From: Austwickia chelonae NBRC 105200
GTDB lineage: Bacteria > Actinomycetota > Actinomycetes > Actinomycetales > Dermatophilaceae
DNA length: 64,000 bases
Direction: 5' to 3'
Assembly (NCBI RefSeq): GCF_000298175.1
Contig: NZ_BAGZ01000017.1
Span: 124,001-188,000 of the forward strand
Positions 9,456 through 17,165 of this stretch are shown in pieces. The notes beneath the pieces are model-generated. The model was given only the letters and a program-made list of their open reading frames with translations, searched no databases and was not told where the DNA came from. The position numbers and the translations under genes were made by a program. Positions within the stretch are counted from its first letter, which is position 1, and every line of letters starts with the position of its first letter.

Positions 9456-9471
9456 GTAGCAGTCCTACTAC
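9456..9471. promoter_or_regulatory. Imperfect palindrome upstream of the ABC exporter operon, possible operator
   Basis: GTAGCAGTCCTACTAC is a 16-bp interrupted palindrome (12 of 16 positions symmetric) ending ten bases before the ATPase start codon. Its size and place suit a repressor site. The XRE protein of the same operon is the obvious candidate ligand; a regulator elsewhere cannot be excluded. Confidence 0.4.
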
Positions 9472-9559
9472 ACAATATCGACGGTGTTGTACTACGGACT
9501 CCGGGGTGTCAGTCCGCCGTCGAGGCCGGGCGCTAGCCCGAGTGGGCGCTGTCCGGTCC

Positions 9560-9699
9560 TTACGCCAGCCGGCCGTTGCGGCGCGGTTTCGCCTGCTCTG
9601 CCTGGGGTACGGCGAGACGCATGGCCTCCTCTAGGGTGGTGGCTCCGGTGGCCTCCATCATCAGGCGTTGGACCAGTTCATGGGTCGTCCCTCCCGGTG
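9560..9699 (-). pseudogene. Possible VapB-like antitoxin fragment
   Basis: The minus-strand frame reads HELVQRLMMEATGATTLEEAMRLAVPQAEQAKPRRNGRLA and ends in TAA at 9562-9560. DxELVxRLMxATGxxTxxEAVRLAV is the layout of ribbon-helix-helix VapB antitoxins. The N-terminal DNA-binding strand is missing, since the frame is closed just upstream, and no toxin gene follows. It is probably a relic within a 420-base stretch that otherwise holds no supportable gene. Confidence 0.3.
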
Positions 9700-9868
9700 A
9701 TCATCGGGATGGTGCCGACGCTGCTCATCGGGCAATACACGTTCTCGTCCAACTTTCCCCTCAGGCTCTCCGTCACGCATAAGCGTGGTGGTGATGCTCG
9801 TCGTCGCAGAGCTGGCCGAGCGACTCCTCCCGTCGGCCGACAGGACGCCGGGGCTGGAAGTGCGCCGA

Positions 9869-10768
9869 TCACGTCGTTTCGTGGCGGTAACGCAGCAGCG
9901 TGGTGGTGAGGGTGAGCACCGGCGCAGGAAGAACTTCGAAGTCCCTGGCGACCAGCAGCGCGCGGCGTTGCGCCCAGGACTCGGCCAGGGGCGTGACCGC
10001 CGCAGCAGACAGGTCGAGACGCCGAGCGGTGGCAGCGGGCACGATCGCTAGGCCTGCCCCGGTGCTGGCGACCGCACATACGGCGGACAGGGAGGGGAGC
10101 CTGACGCGGTAGGTGGGTGCAGTACCGATCCGGAATGCCTCCTCCTCCACCAAAGTCTGCAGCGGGTTCCCCTCGGGCAGACCGACCATCGGCTGTGCCA
10201 GGACCTCGTTCAGGGTCATGGACCCGGGCTGTTCCTCCTCCTCGGAAGTCGCTCGCGGGCCGCCCACCACGACGAGCGGGTCGTCCCACAGGTCCTTGGC
10301 GGACAGGCCCATGTGCTCGCTGGCATCCGAAACGACAGCGAGGTCCGCGGACCCGGCGGTGACGTGTTCGAGCGCGTGGATGCTGCGGGACTCGGTGAGG
10401 ACGACCTCCGTGTCGGGGGAGGCTGCCAGCACGGCGGCAAGAACCTCGGTCAGGGCATCGAGCCCTGAGCTGTTCACCTCCAGCCGTACGACGTGGCTCA
10501 GTCCGCGCTGACGGGCCAACATGTCGCGTTCCAGGTCGTGCTCGGCGTCCAGCAGCCGCCGCGCGCTCACGAGAAGGGCCTCGCCGTCAGGCGTCGGCGT
10601 GACGCCCCGCCGACCCCGCTGCAGCAATGCCACGCCGTAGTGACGCTCCAAGCCTGCGACCCGGGCGCTTGCGGTGGCGAGCGAGATGCCGACCGCGTCG
10701 GCGCCGGAGGTGATCGAGCCGCGCTCTGCGACCGCCACGAAGAGCGCAAAGTCACGTAGATCAGGCAT
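9869..10768 (-). CDS. LysR-family transcriptional regulator
   Basis: 299 residues. The N-terminal winged helix-turn-helix (MPDLRDFALFVAVAERGSITSGADAVGISLATASARVAGLERHYGVALLQRGRRGVTPTPDGEALL) is followed by a substrate-binding domain from about residue 90. It is divergent from the TauE/SafE permease gene across a 143-base gap, the classic LysR arrangement, so it probably controls that transporter in response to its substrate. The effector is unknown. Confidence 0.92.
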   Translation of the reverse strand: MPDLRDFALFVAVAERGSITSGADAVGISLATASARVAGLERHYGVALLQRGRRGVTPTPDGEALLVSARRLLDAEHDLERDMLARQRGLSHVVRLEVNSSGLDALTEVLAAVLAASPDTEVVLTESRSIHALEHVTAGSADLAVVSDASEHMGLSAKDLWDDPLVVVGGPRATSEEEEQPGSMTLNEVLAQPMVGLPEGNPLQTLVEEEAFRIGTAPTYRVRLPSLSAVCAVASTGAGLAIVPAATARRLDLSAAAVTPLAESWAQRRALLVARDFEVLPAPVLTLTTTLLRYRHETT

Positions 10769-10911
10769 ACCGCCATTGTGCCTTCGGCCCGGCCGAAGCC
10801 AGCTGCCACATCAGCGGAAGGGTGCGTGCGTCCGTGGACGGCATGGTGGGCACGAGACCTTGAGCACTCGAACAGCACGGCTTCAACGCATCCGAAAGGC
10901 GCAGAAATCAC

Positions 10912-11745
10912 ATGGTCGACCTGCACACCTTGTGGCCGGCGGTAGGGTTCCTTGCCGGCTTCTGCGCCGGCGGGATCAACGTGGTCGTCGGCGCCGGCAC
11001 TTTGGTGTCCTTCCCACTGCTCCTGGTGGCCGGTTTCCCACCGTTGACCGCGACCATCGCGAACACCGTCGGCATCGTGCCGGGCAGCGCCTCCGGCGTC
11101 GTCGTCTACCGAAACGAGCTCCGTACACGGCGCGCCACGGTGGCCCTGCTGCTGCCCGCCTCGTCGGCAGGAGGCGTCGTCGGTGCGCTGCTCCTTCTCG
11201 GGTTCCCGTCCAGTGTCTTCACGGCGGTGGTTCCCTGGCTCGTGGGACTGGGCACGCTCCTGGTACTCCTGGGCCCGTCCATCCGGCGAGCCGTAGCCGC
11301 CCGCGACATGACCTCCGGAGCCGCCCCGACCCGGCAGAGCTCGACGACACCATTCGACGGCCCGGCTCCAGCGTTCTCGGGCTGCGCGACGACGGCCGCC
11401 GGCATCGTGGGCGCTTTCGTCCTGGGCATCTACGGCGGCTACTTCAGTGCCGCCCAGGGAATCCTCCTGATCGGATTCCTGGGCATCATTTCGCGCCTGG
11501 AGATGCAGGACCTCAACGCCATCAAGAACCTCACGGTGCTGGGCGTCAACGTGATCGCCGCCGCGGTGTTCGTCGTGGTCTCGCCCTCGCTCATCGACTG
11601 GCCCCTGGTGGCCTGCATCGCGGTGGGCGCGGCCTTCGGCGGTGGCATCGGCGGTCGGTTCGCCAAGCGGCTGTCGCCTGCCTTCCTGCGAGGGTTCGTC
11701 GTCATCGTCGGCGTCGGCACCAGCCTCTTCATGCTCGTGCGCTGA
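10912..11745 (+). CDS. TauE/SafE-family sulfite/organic anion exporter
   Basis: 277-residue membrane permease. It opens with FLAGFCAGGINVVVGAGTLVSFPLLLVAGFPPLTATIANTVGIVPGS, the first TauE/SafE repeat (G-G-G-x-[LI] loop). The second repeat begins near residue 155 (AGIVGAFVLGIYGGYFSAAQGILLIGFLG). About eight membrane segments are visible. Family members move sulfite, sulfoacetate or other organosulfur anions. The divergent LysR gene is the likely regulator. AAAGGCG precedes the ATG. Confidence 0.9.
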   Translation: MVDLHTLWPAVGFLAGFCAGGINVVVGAGTLVSFPLLLVAGFPPLTATIANTVGIVPGSASGVVVYRNELRTRRATVALLLPASSAGGVVGALLLLGFPSSVFTAVVPWLVGLGTLLVLLGPSIRRAVAARDMTSGAAPTRQSSTTPFDGPAPAFSGCATTAAGIVGAFVLGIYGGYFSAAQGILLIGFLGIISRLEMQDLNAIKNLTVLGVNVIAAAVFVVVSPSLIDWPLVACIAVGAAFGGGIGGRFAKRLSPAFLRGFVVIVGVGTSLFMLVR

Positions 11746-11966
11746 CCTCCCGCCACATGCGCGACGCTGGACGCAAAGCTGTGATTCTCAGCGATCAGAC
11801 GGGCGAGGCGCTGCGACACGCAGGCGCGACAGAGCCGATCATCAGCCGCTGTACCTGCTTGAAGGTCGCCCTTGGCGCCGTTGAACTCGTGGGCCTCGAC
11901 GTCATAGCCAAGTTCAAACCCGTAGGCGGTGTCTATGGCCAGGTTTGCCTGCTGCAGCCCCGTGAG

Positions 11967-12013
11967 GACGAGTCGTTCGAGCGGTATCAGCGCAGTTGCT
12001 CGAACGACTCGTC
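11967..12013. repeat. Perfect 16-bp inverted repeat at the end of the DUF6188-like gene
   Basis: The left arm is 11967-11982 (GACGAGTCGTTCGAGC) and the right arm 11998-12013, its exact reverse complement, with a 15-base loop. The right arm encodes the last residues (GDESFEQ) of the gene on the minus strand. The left arm, 3' of that gene, would encode EDESFER on the plus strand, so the arms may have arisen by inverted duplication of a coding end. It could act as a transcription terminator for the minus-strand gene; there is no T-run. Confidence 0.6.
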
Positions 12014-12463
12014 GCCCGGGCGCCAGCACATCCACTCGCCTGGCTCGCCCAGGTCGGGGGCACCCCGCATCTGAAGCAGCGCGATCTCAGCGTGGACCTC
12101 GTCCAGGGCCGGGTTGATGTGGATCTCGCCGGTGTTCAACGTGATGCGAAGGCCGTCTCCGGAGTTCTCCGAGGTGGCTACGACGGTCCCACCACACAGG
12201 CGGCGCAGGATGTCGGCGTAGCCGATGTTGGAGACGTGCCAGGTTCGTTCGCCAAAGCTGATTTCTGGCCACATCTCGACGTTCATGTTCGCCTCGTCGA
12301 ACTGCAGCTGCAGGTAGCTGTCCAGCACGAATGTCACGGCGACGAGGCGATCGCCGACTAGCCGGGACAGCAGCGCGACAAGAAGCACGGAGCCGCGCCT
12401 TCTCACTATCTTGTCTAGATCCTCAGTCGCGGGGTCTGCAAGACTTCCATGTTCCAGTGACAT
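11987..12463 (-). CDS. DUF6188-like hypothetical protein
   Basis: 158 residues with no signal peptide or membrane segment. The pattern LVGDRLVAVTFVLDSYLQLQFDEANMNVEMWPEI (residues about 35-70) and the C-terminal WMCWRPGDESFEQL recall DUF6188, a family of small proteins seen in actinobacteria, sometimes near toxin or immunity genes. The C-terminus overlaps a 16-bp inverted repeat. No operon partner is visible. The function is unknown. Confidence 0.65.
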   Translation of the reverse strand: MSLEHGSLADPATEDLDKIVRRRGSVLLVALLSRLVGDRLVAVTFVLDSYLQLQFDEANMNVEMWPEISFGERTWHVSNIGYADILRRLCGGTVVATSENSGDGLRITLNTGEIHINPALDEVHAEIALLQMRGAPDLGEPGEWMCWRPGDESFEQLR

Positions 12464-12630
12464 GTCCCGGGACGTCCTCTGCGGGATGTGGTGTAGCTGA
12501 TCCTCGACGCTTGGCTTTTTTCCCTCGGCTTAGCCCCGGCCAGACACTGGCCCCATCAGTGCGGAACCCAGGGGCTGTCGATACGGCGTGAGATTCTTGA
12601 GCGCAGTAGCCGACCAGGGAGGACGTCGCG

Positions 12631-12777
12631 GTGGGCAAGGGCTCCGAGGAGCTGGCGACGGTGATCACCGGCCTGCTCGCCCCCATCGGGACCGGTGTCG
12701 GAACCGCCGTCTCGGACGAGTCCACCGAGCTCGCCAAGACACTAATCGAGGGGCTCGGCAGCGCCCCGCCGTTCTAG
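12631..12777 (+). CDS. Small hypothetical protein (48 aa)
   Basis: GTG start preceded by AGGGAGG with eight bases spacing, a good ribosome binding site. The product MGKGSEELATVITGLLAPIG... contains a central Gly/Thr/Val-rich segment and ends LGSAPPF. It stops three bases before the end of the IS3 relic on the other strand. It could be a genuine short gene or a leftover from an element. I recognise no family. Confidence 0.4.
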   Translation: MGKGSEELATVITGLLAPIGTGVGTAVSDESTELAKTLIEGLGSAPPF

Positions 12778-13120
12778 GCGAATCGGTACCAGGTTATGCC
12801 GCACGGGCTGTGGAGCTCCGCCTGCGCGAAATACGCACTCGCCTGACGAAGAATCGTACTGGTGCGACGCAATTCGCGATTCTCTTTCTCCAACTCCGCG
12901 ATGCGTGCAGCCTCGCTGTTGGCGGTCCCGGGCAGCTCGCTCTCATCGATGTGTTCACGCTTAACCCAGTTCCGCAGCGTGTCGCCGTTGATACCCAACT
13001 GCTCACCAGTCAGCCGACAGGCCCGCGACACTGCCAGGCCGGGCTCAGCAGCGACCCGGTCACGAACTAACCGGACCACGCGCTCACGTAGCTCATCGGG
13101 ATACTCTTCGGTGCAGGCAT
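12774..13120 (-). pseudogene. IS3-family transposase OrfA relic (frameshifted, OrfB absent)
   Basis: The minus-strand frame reads YPDELRERVVRLVRDRVAAEPGLAVSRACRLTGEQLGINGDTLRNWVKREHIDESELPGTANSEAARIAELEKENRELRRTSTILRQASAYFAQAEL, the HTH plus leucine zipper of IS3 OrfA. The expected N-terminus MPAPK is encoded at 13120 but is one base out of frame with YPDEL, a single-base deletion. After AQAEL the sequence diverges (HSPCGITWYRFA), and no OrfB with a DDE domain follows. This is a dead insertion-sequence fragment. Confidence 0.8.
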
Positions 13121-13247
13121 GACTTCATCCTCTCGGGGAGATCAAGCCCGCCACCCTTCCCAGGGCAATCCACCCCTCGGCGCGTCGCGCCCACCTCACA
13201 CTCAACTGCGAAGAGCCCCATTGCTTCGACGCCGCCGAGCAGGTCGA

Positions 13248-14147
13248 TCACGTTCTAGTACCTCGATCGACCGGGATCTGCGGGTCGCCCAGTCCCTTCC
13301 AGAAGGATGAGTCGCGGTTATGCTGTTTGACCAGCACCGACAGGACTGGATCTGTAGTTTTACTGCGCACAAGAATGTCATCGAGAGATGCGATGACATC
13401 GAGGATGGACCTGGGGCCGAACTGGCCGGCCACTTTCTTCGCCTTTACCCGGACGTTGTTCGGCGTGGGACCGGCGTCGATGACCGAGTGGTGCCAGAGC
13501 CGACTGTGGTGAGCACATCGGTTGCGGAGATAGACCAGCGCCCGTACCCGGTACGGGAAGCCTCCCTTGGCCACACCGATGCTGTTGGCGACCGCGTCTG
13601 CCAGCTCACCCTGTGCGCCACGTTCGATGCACTTCGACAGGGTGCCGAACGACCAGGCCTCGACAGCCGACCAGATCGGCAGCTGTGCGAAGCATGGGGA
13701 GCTGATGCCGTCGGCTCGATAGCGAAGGATGTGGCGCTCCTTGCTCCGTTTCAGGTCGCGGAAGCATGCCTTGACCGTCGGCTCGGCGTCGCCGACATCG
13801 GTGTAGAAGTCGTCCTCGAGGTATCGACCGCAGGGTCCGTAGGTCCGGCCGATGACGTAGGCCGTATGCGTCCGCAGCAGCAATTCCGCGCACGTCAGAG
13901 GCCTGGCAAGCATGGCCCGCAGAGCCTGGTCGGCCTCGTAGATCTCTCTGATCTCGTCGAAGGTGGTGCCGGGCCGGAAGGTGTCATCTCCGCGGTGCGG
14001 GGCGACCTGGAAGTACCGGGCGTAGCCGGAGAAGCGGTAGTAGTTGTTTGCGGCGAGGAAGTCGGTGCAGGCGTCCTTGTCGGACACGCTGAGTCCACGA
14101 TCGAGCAGCAGGGTGACCTGCTGCTCCCAGGACAGGCTCGGCTTCAT
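13248..14147 (-). CDS. Abi_2-family (AbiD/AbiF) abortive infection protein, HEPN RNase
   Basis: 299-residue phage-defence protein. The start reads MKPSLSWEQQVTLLLDRGLSVSDKDACTDFLAANNYYRFSGYARYF, the canonical Abi_2 N-terminus (Q...L..RG..I.d...a...L...nYYrlsgY). Near residue 215 is VYLRNRCAHHSRLWHHSV, containing the RNxxAHH motif of HEPN ribonucleases (R-x4-H). Members are predicted to cleave RNA and halt growth on infection. GGGG lies ten bases before the ATG. The gene is directly preceded by a strong hairpin with a T-run (see separate entry), which may be the regulatory RNA reported for AbiF-type systems. It sits among transposon relics, suggesting horizontal acquisition. Confidence 0.9.
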   Translation of the reverse strand: MKPSLSWEQQVTLLLDRGLSVSDKDACTDFLAANNYYRFSGYARYFQVAPHRGDDTFRPGTTFDEIREIYEADQALRAMLARPLTCAELLLRTHTAYVIGRTYGPCGRYLEDDFYTDVGDAEPTVKACFRDLKRSKERHILRYRADGISSPCFAQLPIWSAVEAWSFGTLSKCIERGAQGELADAVANSIGVAKGGFPYRVRALVYLRNRCAHHSRLWHHSVIDAGPTPNNVRVKAKKVAGQFGPRSILDVIASLDDILVRSKTTDPVLSVLVKQHNRDSSFWKGLGDPQIPVDRGTRT

Positions 14148-14159
14148 GAACTACCCCAG

Positions 14160-14225
14160 AACGAAAAGGCCCCTCCCATTTGAGCATCGCTGAGAGGCTT
14201 GGGAGGGGGTCGATTGGTTCCAATG
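14160..14225 (-). ncRNA. Structured leader/terminator hairpin upstream of abi, candidate RNA antitoxin
   Basis: On the minus strand CCCCTCCCA (14208-14200) pairs perfectly with TGGGAGGGG (14178-14170) around a 21-base loop, followed by CCTTTTCGTT, the form of an intrinsic terminator. It lies 22 bases upstream of the abi ATG. Just upstream is ATTGGTTCCAAT (14213-14224), a small palindrome, and TTGACG on the minus strand at about 14244. A short RNA ending here would be a natural partner of the HEPN protein; an attenuator of the abi mRNA is the alternative. RNA-regulated AbiF systems are known; the assignment here is inference. Confidence 0.4.
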
Positions 14226-14343
14226 TAGCCCATAAGGCGACGTCAAGCACATCGTTCTCCTGACCGATCTACAGGGGCCGACACCATCACGCCCGCGATC
14301 CTTCACCGGCTGGTCGCAGGTCGCCTCGCGACCGCAGCGCGAC

Positions 14344-14907
14344 ATGGTCGGTGCGACCGAGAGCCTGCACAGTTGGAACATGACGTTGCTCTTGCGCCCG
14401 CCAACGATTGCCGACGCCCAGGGACTCAGCAGCATTCTCATAAAGAACCGTGATTACTTCCGCACCGGCGAGCCTCTCCGTCCGGACGAGTTCTACACGA
14501 TCGACCACCAGACGAAGGTCATCACCGATGCTCAAGCGGCACGGGATGCTGGCACTGGATTCATGTTCGTCATCGAGCAGGACGGCGTCATGGTCGGGCG
14601 CGCCAATCTGAACTCAGTCATCCGCGGCGCTTTCCAGTCAGCCAGCGTCGGGTATGTCGTCGACGAGGCCCACACTGGTCGTGGCATCGCCACCCATGCC
14701 TTGAGGCACATGATCGACGTGGCGTTCCATGAGATTGGTCTGCACCGTCTGCAAGCGGAGACCTTGATCGACAATCACGCCTCGCAACGAGTCCTGCACC
14801 GCTGCGGCTTCGAGCATTACGGGACCGCGCCGGAGTACTTGCGGATCGATGGTCGATGGCAGACCAACACCCTCTTCCAACTGATCAACCGCGACTGGCG
14901 CGAGTGA
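14344..14907 (+). CDS. GNAT-family N-acetyltransferase (RimJ/RimL type)
   Basis: 187 residues. Acetyl-CoA binding features are VGYVVDEAHTGRGIATHALRHMIDVAFHEIGLHRLQAETLIDNHASQRVLHRCGFEHYG, motif A (Q/RxxGxG/A replaced by TGRGIA) and motif B of RimJ-like N-terminal acetyltransferases. An in-frame ATG at 14380 (MTLLLRPPTIADA) is the more usual family start and would shorten the protein by 12 residues; neither start has a strong ribosome binding site. It may modify the N-terminus of a ribosomal or other protein. Divergent from abi. Confidence 0.85.
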   Translation: MVGATESLHSWNMTLLLRPPTIADAQGLSSILIKNRDYFRTGEPLRPDEFYTIDHQTKVITDAQAARDAGTGFMFVIEQDGVMVGRANLNSVIRGAFQSASVGYVVDEAHTGRGIATHALRHMIDVAFHEIGLHRLQAETLIDNHASQRVLHRCGFEHYGTAPEYLRIDGRWQTNTLFQLINRDWRE

Positions 14908-15001
14908 CCACCCGCAACAGGCTGTCCGCGTCGACGTGCTCCGCGGACACGAAAGCGGAAAGCGGACAGGCCACCTCGAGGCGTCCGGCGTGCCTGAGCG
15001 T

Positions 15002-15460
15002 TCAGACGGTGGCGTTCCAGCTGGGCGTCGCTCGGCCGATCGACGCCAATGCGGGAGCGATCAGCCCGCGATCGACCAACACCTTGCAGCCGTCGCTGAG
15101 GACGCGCGCTGTGCCTTCATCGAGGGGCAGGGAGGCCCACGTGGACGCGGTGATCCCGAACTCGACGTAGAGCCCGCTGGGCAGCCGGACCCGGCGTTCG
15201 TTCATGGGTACCCACTGCTCGCTGCGAACGAGGCGCCCGTCGGGGCAGGCCGCGGCGATGAAGTCGAGCGATCGCAGGTGCGCTTGGGTCTCGTCGGTGA
15301 GAACAACGAGGTCGACGTCGCTGCCCATCCGCGGCCGTCCGTAGGCGTAGGAGCCGACCACGATGGCGGCCTGAACGTCGGGCTGTTGCTCAGCCCATGC
15401 GGCGAATTTCGCCACGATTCGGTTGACGAGCTGGCGTCGCGCCCTGAAGCGTGCAGACAT
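15002..15460 (-). CDS. Nucleotidyltransferase domain protein
   Basis: 152 residues. The DNA polymerase beta-like motif VVGSYAYGRPRMGSDVDLVVLTD (residues about 35-57) provides the GS and DxD metal-binding signature of minimal nucleotidyltransferases. The rest (RSLDFIAAACPDGRLVRSEQWVPMNERRVRLPSGLYVEFGI) gives a third acidic residue in VEFG. No HEPN partner gene (MNT/HEPN pair) is adjacent, so it looks stand-alone. The substrate is unknown. GGGGG precedes the ATG. Confidence 0.85.
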   Translation of the reverse strand: MSARFRARRQLVNRIVAKFAAWAEQQPDVQAAIVVGSYAYGRPRMGSDVDLVVLTDETQAHLRSLDFIAAACPDGRLVRSEQWVPMNERRVRLPSGLYVEFGITASTWASLPLDEGTARVLSDGCKVLVDRGLIAPALASIGRATPSWNATV

Positions 15461-15549
15461 GCGTACCCCCTGAATGTTCCGGCCAACCCACCCTAGGATC
15501 AGGCGTTGTCTTAGCGAAGCCCCAGCGTCGCCCGTTTGGCTGTGGCCTC

Positions 15550-15978
15550 TCAGTAACGAAGCTCGATCAAGCCCGCTAAGTTCTCCGGCGAGGTCACCGG
15601 CTCGGTCGTCGGCCAGGGGGGCTTCTCAGGGTGACCGCTCCACGTCATGTGCACCAGCGCGACTCGACCGTCAGCTGTCTGGACAATCACGTCATCCTGA
15701 GGGGTTGCGCGAGCGATCACACGAAGCTCGACGCCGTCGAGGGCGTGACCCGGGCCGATCTCACGCAACAGCTCGGCGTGGAGCATTGATGCTTCTCCGA
15801 TTGCGGTGCGCAAGTCACGGAGAGGTTCGGTAAACACGTACGCGTCTGTCCAAACCTCGTGTGGCACGTGCAAGAGGGCGGCCAAACGCCGTGGGTCGGC
15901 ACCATATTGCTGGACGGCGTTGTGGAGCTCAGCCAAGACGGCCCGCGGGGCGACTATGTCCCGCCATGTGTCTTCCAC
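15550..15978 (-). CDS. Hypothetical protein
   Basis: The frame encodes EDTWRDIVAPRAVLAELHNAVQQYGADPRRLAALLHVPHEVWTDAYVFTEPLRDLRTAIGEASMLHAELLREIGPGHALDGVELRVIARATPQDDVIVQTADGRVALVHMTWSGHPEKPPWP, with balanced composition and good third-position GC. From the GTG at 15978 it has 142 residues. The reading frame stays open far upstream, but that part is antisense to the HAD gene and reads as low-complexity Arg/Pro, so it was excluded. No family is recognised; a soluble protein. Confidence 0.6.
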   Translation of the reverse strand: MEDTWRDIVAPRAVLAELHNAVQQYGADPRRLAALLHVPHEVWTDAYVFTEPLRDLRTAIGEASMLHAELLREIGPGHALDGVELRVIARATPQDDVIVQTADGRVALVHMTWSGHPEKPPWPTTEPVTSPENLAGLIELRY

Positions 15979-16209
15979 CTCCGATGGGGCCGGGCCGGGG
16001 CCGCGTCGACGTCGAGCAGGTCGAGTGTCGTGAGCGTCCGGACATGTCGAGTTGCGGACGTCATCACGACGAGGCTGCTCGCTGTCCGTCGCCCTGGGTG
16101 ACCGGCCTGGACCGTTGACGGCCCCGCATTGGCGCAGGAGCGCAGACCGTCGCCGCCCTGCGGCCGTGGACGATGCCGGACAATCTGGGCCCCGTACCCT
16201 GCTCACGTG

Positions 16210-16890
16210 ATGACGCCCCGAATCGTGGTCTTCGACATCGACGGCACCCTCATGGACCACGCGGAGTCCGCCCGTGCCGGCCTCCAGCGGTGGGTGACAA
16301 GCCTGGGCCACACGATGAACCACGACATCGCCCAGGCCTGGACCGCGGCCGAGCGGCGCCACTTCACCGACTGGCGCGATGGGCGAATCACATTCGCCGA
16401 GCAGCGGCGCCGCAGACTGCGTGACATCCTGCCCTTGCTCGGCGAGCCGGTGGAGACCGACAACGACCTCGACGAGGCTTTCGAGGGCTACCTGCAGGCA
16501 TACGAGGCGGCCTGGCAGCCCTACCCCGACGTGGCCCGGTCGCTGGCCTCGCTGCAGGGCAAAAGCTTCCGGCTGGCCGTCCTCAGCAACGGCAACGACG
16601 CGCAGCAACGGAAGAAGCTATCCGTCATCGGGGTGGCCGATGCTTTTCCCGACGTGCTCACCGCCGAGTCCCTCGGGGTTGCCAAGCCACGTCCGGCAGC
16701 CTATGAGCGGGCCGCCGCGGCGTTGACTATCCCGCCGGCGCAGTGTCTCTACGTCGGCGACGACTATGACCTGGACGTCCTCGCAGCCCGCGCAGCAGGA
16801 TGGCAGGCCATCCACCTCGACCGAACCGGTCAGCATCGCGAGGAGGGCGCCATCACCTCCCTCAACCAGCTCGTACACCGTCTCCCCTGA
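16210..16890 (+). CDS. HAD-superfamily hydrolase
   Basis: 226 residues from the ATG at 16210. Motif I VVFDIDGTLMD (nucleophile Asp in DxDGT), motif II LAVLSNGN, motif III Lys in VAKPRPAAYERAA and motif IV YVGDDYDLDVLAARAAGW make a complete subfamily IA phosphatase fold with a helical cap (residues about 20-95). The substrate cannot be told. A longer frame exists upstream but lacks conserved sequence. Neighbours are unrelated genes of the accessory region. Confidence 0.9.
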   Translation: MTPRIVVFDIDGTLMDHAESARAGLQRWVTSLGHTMNHDIAQAWTAAERRHFTDWRDGRITFAEQRRRRLRDILPLLGEPVETDNDLDEAFEGYLQAYEAAWQPYPDVARSLASLQGKSFRLAVLSNGNDAQQRKKLSVIGVADAFPDVLTAESLGVAKPRPAAYERAAAALTIPPAQCLYVGDDYDLDVLAARAAGWQAIHLDRTGQHREEGAITSLNQLVHRLP

Positions 16891-17010
16891 CAGCACGGAC
16901 ATCCGGGATTGCCGCGAGCACCGGACATGTCGATGCGAGGACGTTGTGAAGCGCAACCTCGGCGGGAAACTCCGGTGCGGCGGCGCTGTGGCCGCATCAT
17001 CATTGGCGCC

Positions 17011-17165
17011 ATGGACCTTCCCCTGACTATGCCCGATCCGAGCCCCCGCTATGGAGAGATCCGTCTTCGTGCGCTGCGGGACGGCGACGTCGCCATGCTG
17101 GAGGACCTGGCTACCGACTCGTACATCCCCACCGTCACCTCGTTGCCAGCCAACGCTGATCCAGA
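17011..17165 (+). pseudogene. Truncated GNAT acetyltransferase (N-terminal fragment)
   Basis: Reads MDLPLTMPDPSPRYGEIRLRALRDGDVAMLEDLATDSYIPTVTSLPANADPDAA, the start of a RimJ/RimL-type GNAT (RLRALRDGDVAMLEDLA...). After about 17165 the frame runs into low-complexity Arg/Pro sequence antisense to the TnsA-like gene, so the acetyl-CoA-binding part is gone. The break coincides with the C-terminal break of the TnsA-like gene, marking a recombination or deletion junction. Confidence 0.65.

Noticed and set aside
15979-16608. Long N-terminal extension of the hypothetical protein at 15550-15978
   Set aside because: This part is antisense to the HAD hydrolase gene and reads as Arg/Pro/Gly-rich noise; a GTG at 15978 is a better start.
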